Positions 15,287 to 16,296 of a DNA stretch of 16,296 nt are shown piece by piece. Position numbers and translations under genes: made by a program. The stretch comes from Bacteroidota bacterium (lineage in GTDB: Bacteria > Bacteroidota > Bacteroidia > B-17B0 > B-17BO), in NCBI GenBank assembly GCA_025356715.1, contig JANXRU010000299.1, positions 1 to 16,296 on the forward strand, written 5' to 3'. The notes under the pieces were generated by a model. It was not told the origin of the DNA and made no database searches. It saw nothing but the letters and a program-made list of their open reading frames with translations. The number at the start of each line of letters is the position of its first letter. The stretch's first letter is position 1.

Positions 15287-15904
15287 CTATAATACAACTA
15301 CTGATTTAGCTTGACTACTAGCGCCTTTACCGGTTTTGCTAATTGCACTGTACCTGATATAAATTGTTGAAACGGGTATTTGGCTAGATAACGTGATGGT
15401 TGTATTGCTACTAAATAATACCTCTGTCCAAGTGATATTATCAGTGCTGCTTTCAAAAATAAACGCTTTTTCGCCAGTTTGGCGTGGCACACGTATTTTG
15501 ATTTTGCCATTACCTAAGGCTTCTAACGTTAACTCACTTACTGCATTAGAACCTCCTAGGGTAGCTACTTGCATACCTGCCGATGTAATAATACTAGCCG
15601 CATTAGCGCTATTATTATTTGCCACCATCTCTACATGCGATTTAATTAAATTAAATGCATTTACAAGCATGCGTTCTTGTTCGTGCATATAGGCAGTGTC
15701 GGTAGGTGTGCCATTAGCGGCTGCTATAATAGCATTATGGAAATCAGTAATTAAGGTTTGCAAAATAAGATAGGTAATAGGCATATTGCTAGCCAAAAAA
15801 TTACCCGAACTTTGCATACTATCCTTAATGTTTTGGGATTTTATGACTTTATCTGCTGGAGATAATTTACTTAATCCTAAAATTGCTTTCAAAAGTTGTA
15901 TCAT
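15287..15904 (-). CDS. Helical protein with C-terminal fibronectin-III-like domain, unknown function
   Basis: 205 residues. No signal peptide: the start MIQLLKAILGLSKLSPADKV is amphipathic and not a hydrophobic export signal. Residues about 15-112 are predicted helical (YLILQTLITDFHNAIIAAAN at 45-64, then AYMHEQERMLVNAFNLIKSH at 71-90). Residues about 122-205 look like a fibronectin-III or similar beta sandwich: LEALGNGKIKIRVP, then AFIFESSTDNITWTEVLF and STIYIRYSAISKTGKG. The FN3 phrase 'FESSTDNITWT' with a following 'YIRYSAISKTGKG' is recurrent in this type of small Bacteroidota protein. The role is unknown; a structural or phage-like origin was considered but nothing around it supports that. 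A terminator follows its stop at 15272. Confidence 0.75.
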   Translation of the reverse strand: MIQLLKAILGLSKLSPADKVIKSQNIKDSMQSSGNFLASNMPITYLILQTLITDFHNAIIAAANGTPTDTAYMHEQERMLVNAFNLIKSHVEMVANNNSANAASIITSAGMQVATLGGSNAVSELTLEALGNGKIKIRVPRQTGEKAFIFESSTDNITWTEVLFSSNTTITLSSQIPVSTIYIRYSAISKTGKGASSQAKSVVVL

Positions 15905-15953
15905 GATTTCTGTTTTTTAAAAGATTATTAATTTATTTGTTATTTTTTAAGTT

Positions 15954-16025
15954 CCCGCTGATGTCGCTGATGTCGCTGATTTTTAATATTTTTTTTAATC
16001 TGCGTTTATCTGTAAGATCTGCGGG
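15954..16025. repeat. Intergenic repeat cluster with imperfect hairpin ends
   Basis: CGCTGATGT occurs twice in tandem (15956-15964, 15965-15973), then a partial CGCTGAT (15974-15980). ATCTG recurs at a 9-10 base spacing (15998, 16008, 16017). The outer ends pair: CCCGCTGAT (15954-15962) with ATCTGCGGG (16017-16025), one mismatch. This resembles the short intergenic repeats around 'CGCTGAT' and 'ATCTGCG' that are common in Bacteroidota genomes; that likeness is from memory. Confidence 0.6.
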
Positions 16026-16068
16026 CTATTCTTTTTTGTTTTTCAAATCGATGTGCGTTGCTTTTTAT

Positions 16069-16084
16069 CCCGATAGCTATCGGG
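16069..16084. repeat. Perfect 16-base palindrome CCCGATAGCTATCGGG
   Basis: CCCGATAGCTATCGGG reads the same on both strands. It sits in gene-free DNA 43 bases after the previous repeat cluster. I recall this palindrome as frequent in Bacteroidota intergenic DNA. It could be a REP-like or MITE remnant or a protein-binding site. Confidence 0.65.
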
Positions 16085-16296
16085 AGTTAGTTCCGCATCA
16101 TCCATTTTATAAAATGTGATTACTTTAAATGTATCATCATACTTGCTCCTTTTTTAAAGATGAATTTATAATAGTTGATTTAAGTCTTATAACGAAGCCT
16201 TTCGTAAAATGTTACGTCTCTTAACATCCTTTAACAATGCCACTTTGTAACTGGTAACTTTTAGCCCATAACTGGTTTTTTTACGATTGAGGTAAA

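Larger units (their letters stand above)
15905..16296. other. Gene-free terminal region with short repeats
   Basis: About 390 bases with no convincing gene. It holds the CGCTGATGT repeats and a hairpin at 15954-16025, the palindrome at 16069-16084, and AT-rich sequence with a small GTAACTGGTAACT-like direct repeat near the right end (16246-16275). On the minus strand a 35-codon frame (16187-16294) is open to the window edge but its composition looks like repeat DNA rather than protein. Upstream of the FN3-like gene no consensus promoter was found. Confidence 0.5.

Noticed and set aside
15937..16119. Plus-strand 60-codon frame in the terminal region
   Set aside because: It runs through tandem repeats, a hairpin and a palindrome; no ribosome-binding site or protein-like pattern.
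16187..16294. Minus-strand frame of 35 codons open at the right edge
   Set aside because: Composition is repeat-like (GTAACTGGTAACT-type sequence), with no conserved motif visible. A true C-terminus cannot be excluded without the neighbouring sequence.

Overview
The window looks like a chromosomal segment from a member of the Bacteroidota. The DNA is AT-rich. Shine-Dalgarno sites are weak or absent. Several exported proteins have families typical of this phylum: a PF13100-type OstA-like protein, a GWxTD lipoprotein, and a very large adhesin ending in the 'gliding motility-associated' (type B) sorting domain of the type IX secretion system (T9SS). No phage, IS element, CRISPR array, rRNA or tRNA was seen.

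Layout. Positions 1-3185 hold a minus-strand run: a secreted conserved protein of unknown function (2610-3185), an OstA/LptA-like envelope protein (976-2517), FabG (171-917) and the N-terminus of a membrane-anchored protein cut by the window edge (1-84). Divergent from it is a 23S rRNA uracil-5-methyltransferase of the RlmD/RumA type (3269-4675), then a small conserved unknown (4799-5089). A bidirectional terminator (about 5106-5141) separates this from the convergent 2238-residue adhesin gene (5150-11866). Divergent from the adhesin are a NodB polysaccharide deacetylase that probably starts at TTG (12100), a lipoprotein with a heavy-metal-associated domain (12733) and a GWxTD lipoprotein (13124). 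A two-module VOC/glyoxalase-type gene follows (14470-15141). Its codon use is foreign to its neighbours and related short motifs flank it. After a second bidirectional terminator (15235-15272) lies a minus-strand gene with a helical N-terminus and a fibronectin-III-like C-terminus. The window closes with about 390 bases of non-coding, repeat-rich DNA.

How it fits together. Much of the window serves the cell envelope: fatty-acid synthesis (FabG), LPS-transport-like OstA, a T9SS-exported multi-Ig adhesin with a C-type lectin domain, a deacetylase and two lipoproteins. The link is functional flavour and not one obvious pathway. No defence system, biosynthetic cluster or clearly novel multi-gene system could be supported. 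The most unusual items are the adhesin, with a lectin domain and a separate non-repeat domain embedded in 75-residue Ig-like repeats, and the single-gene VOC insertion, whose boundary motifs suggest cassette-like mobility.
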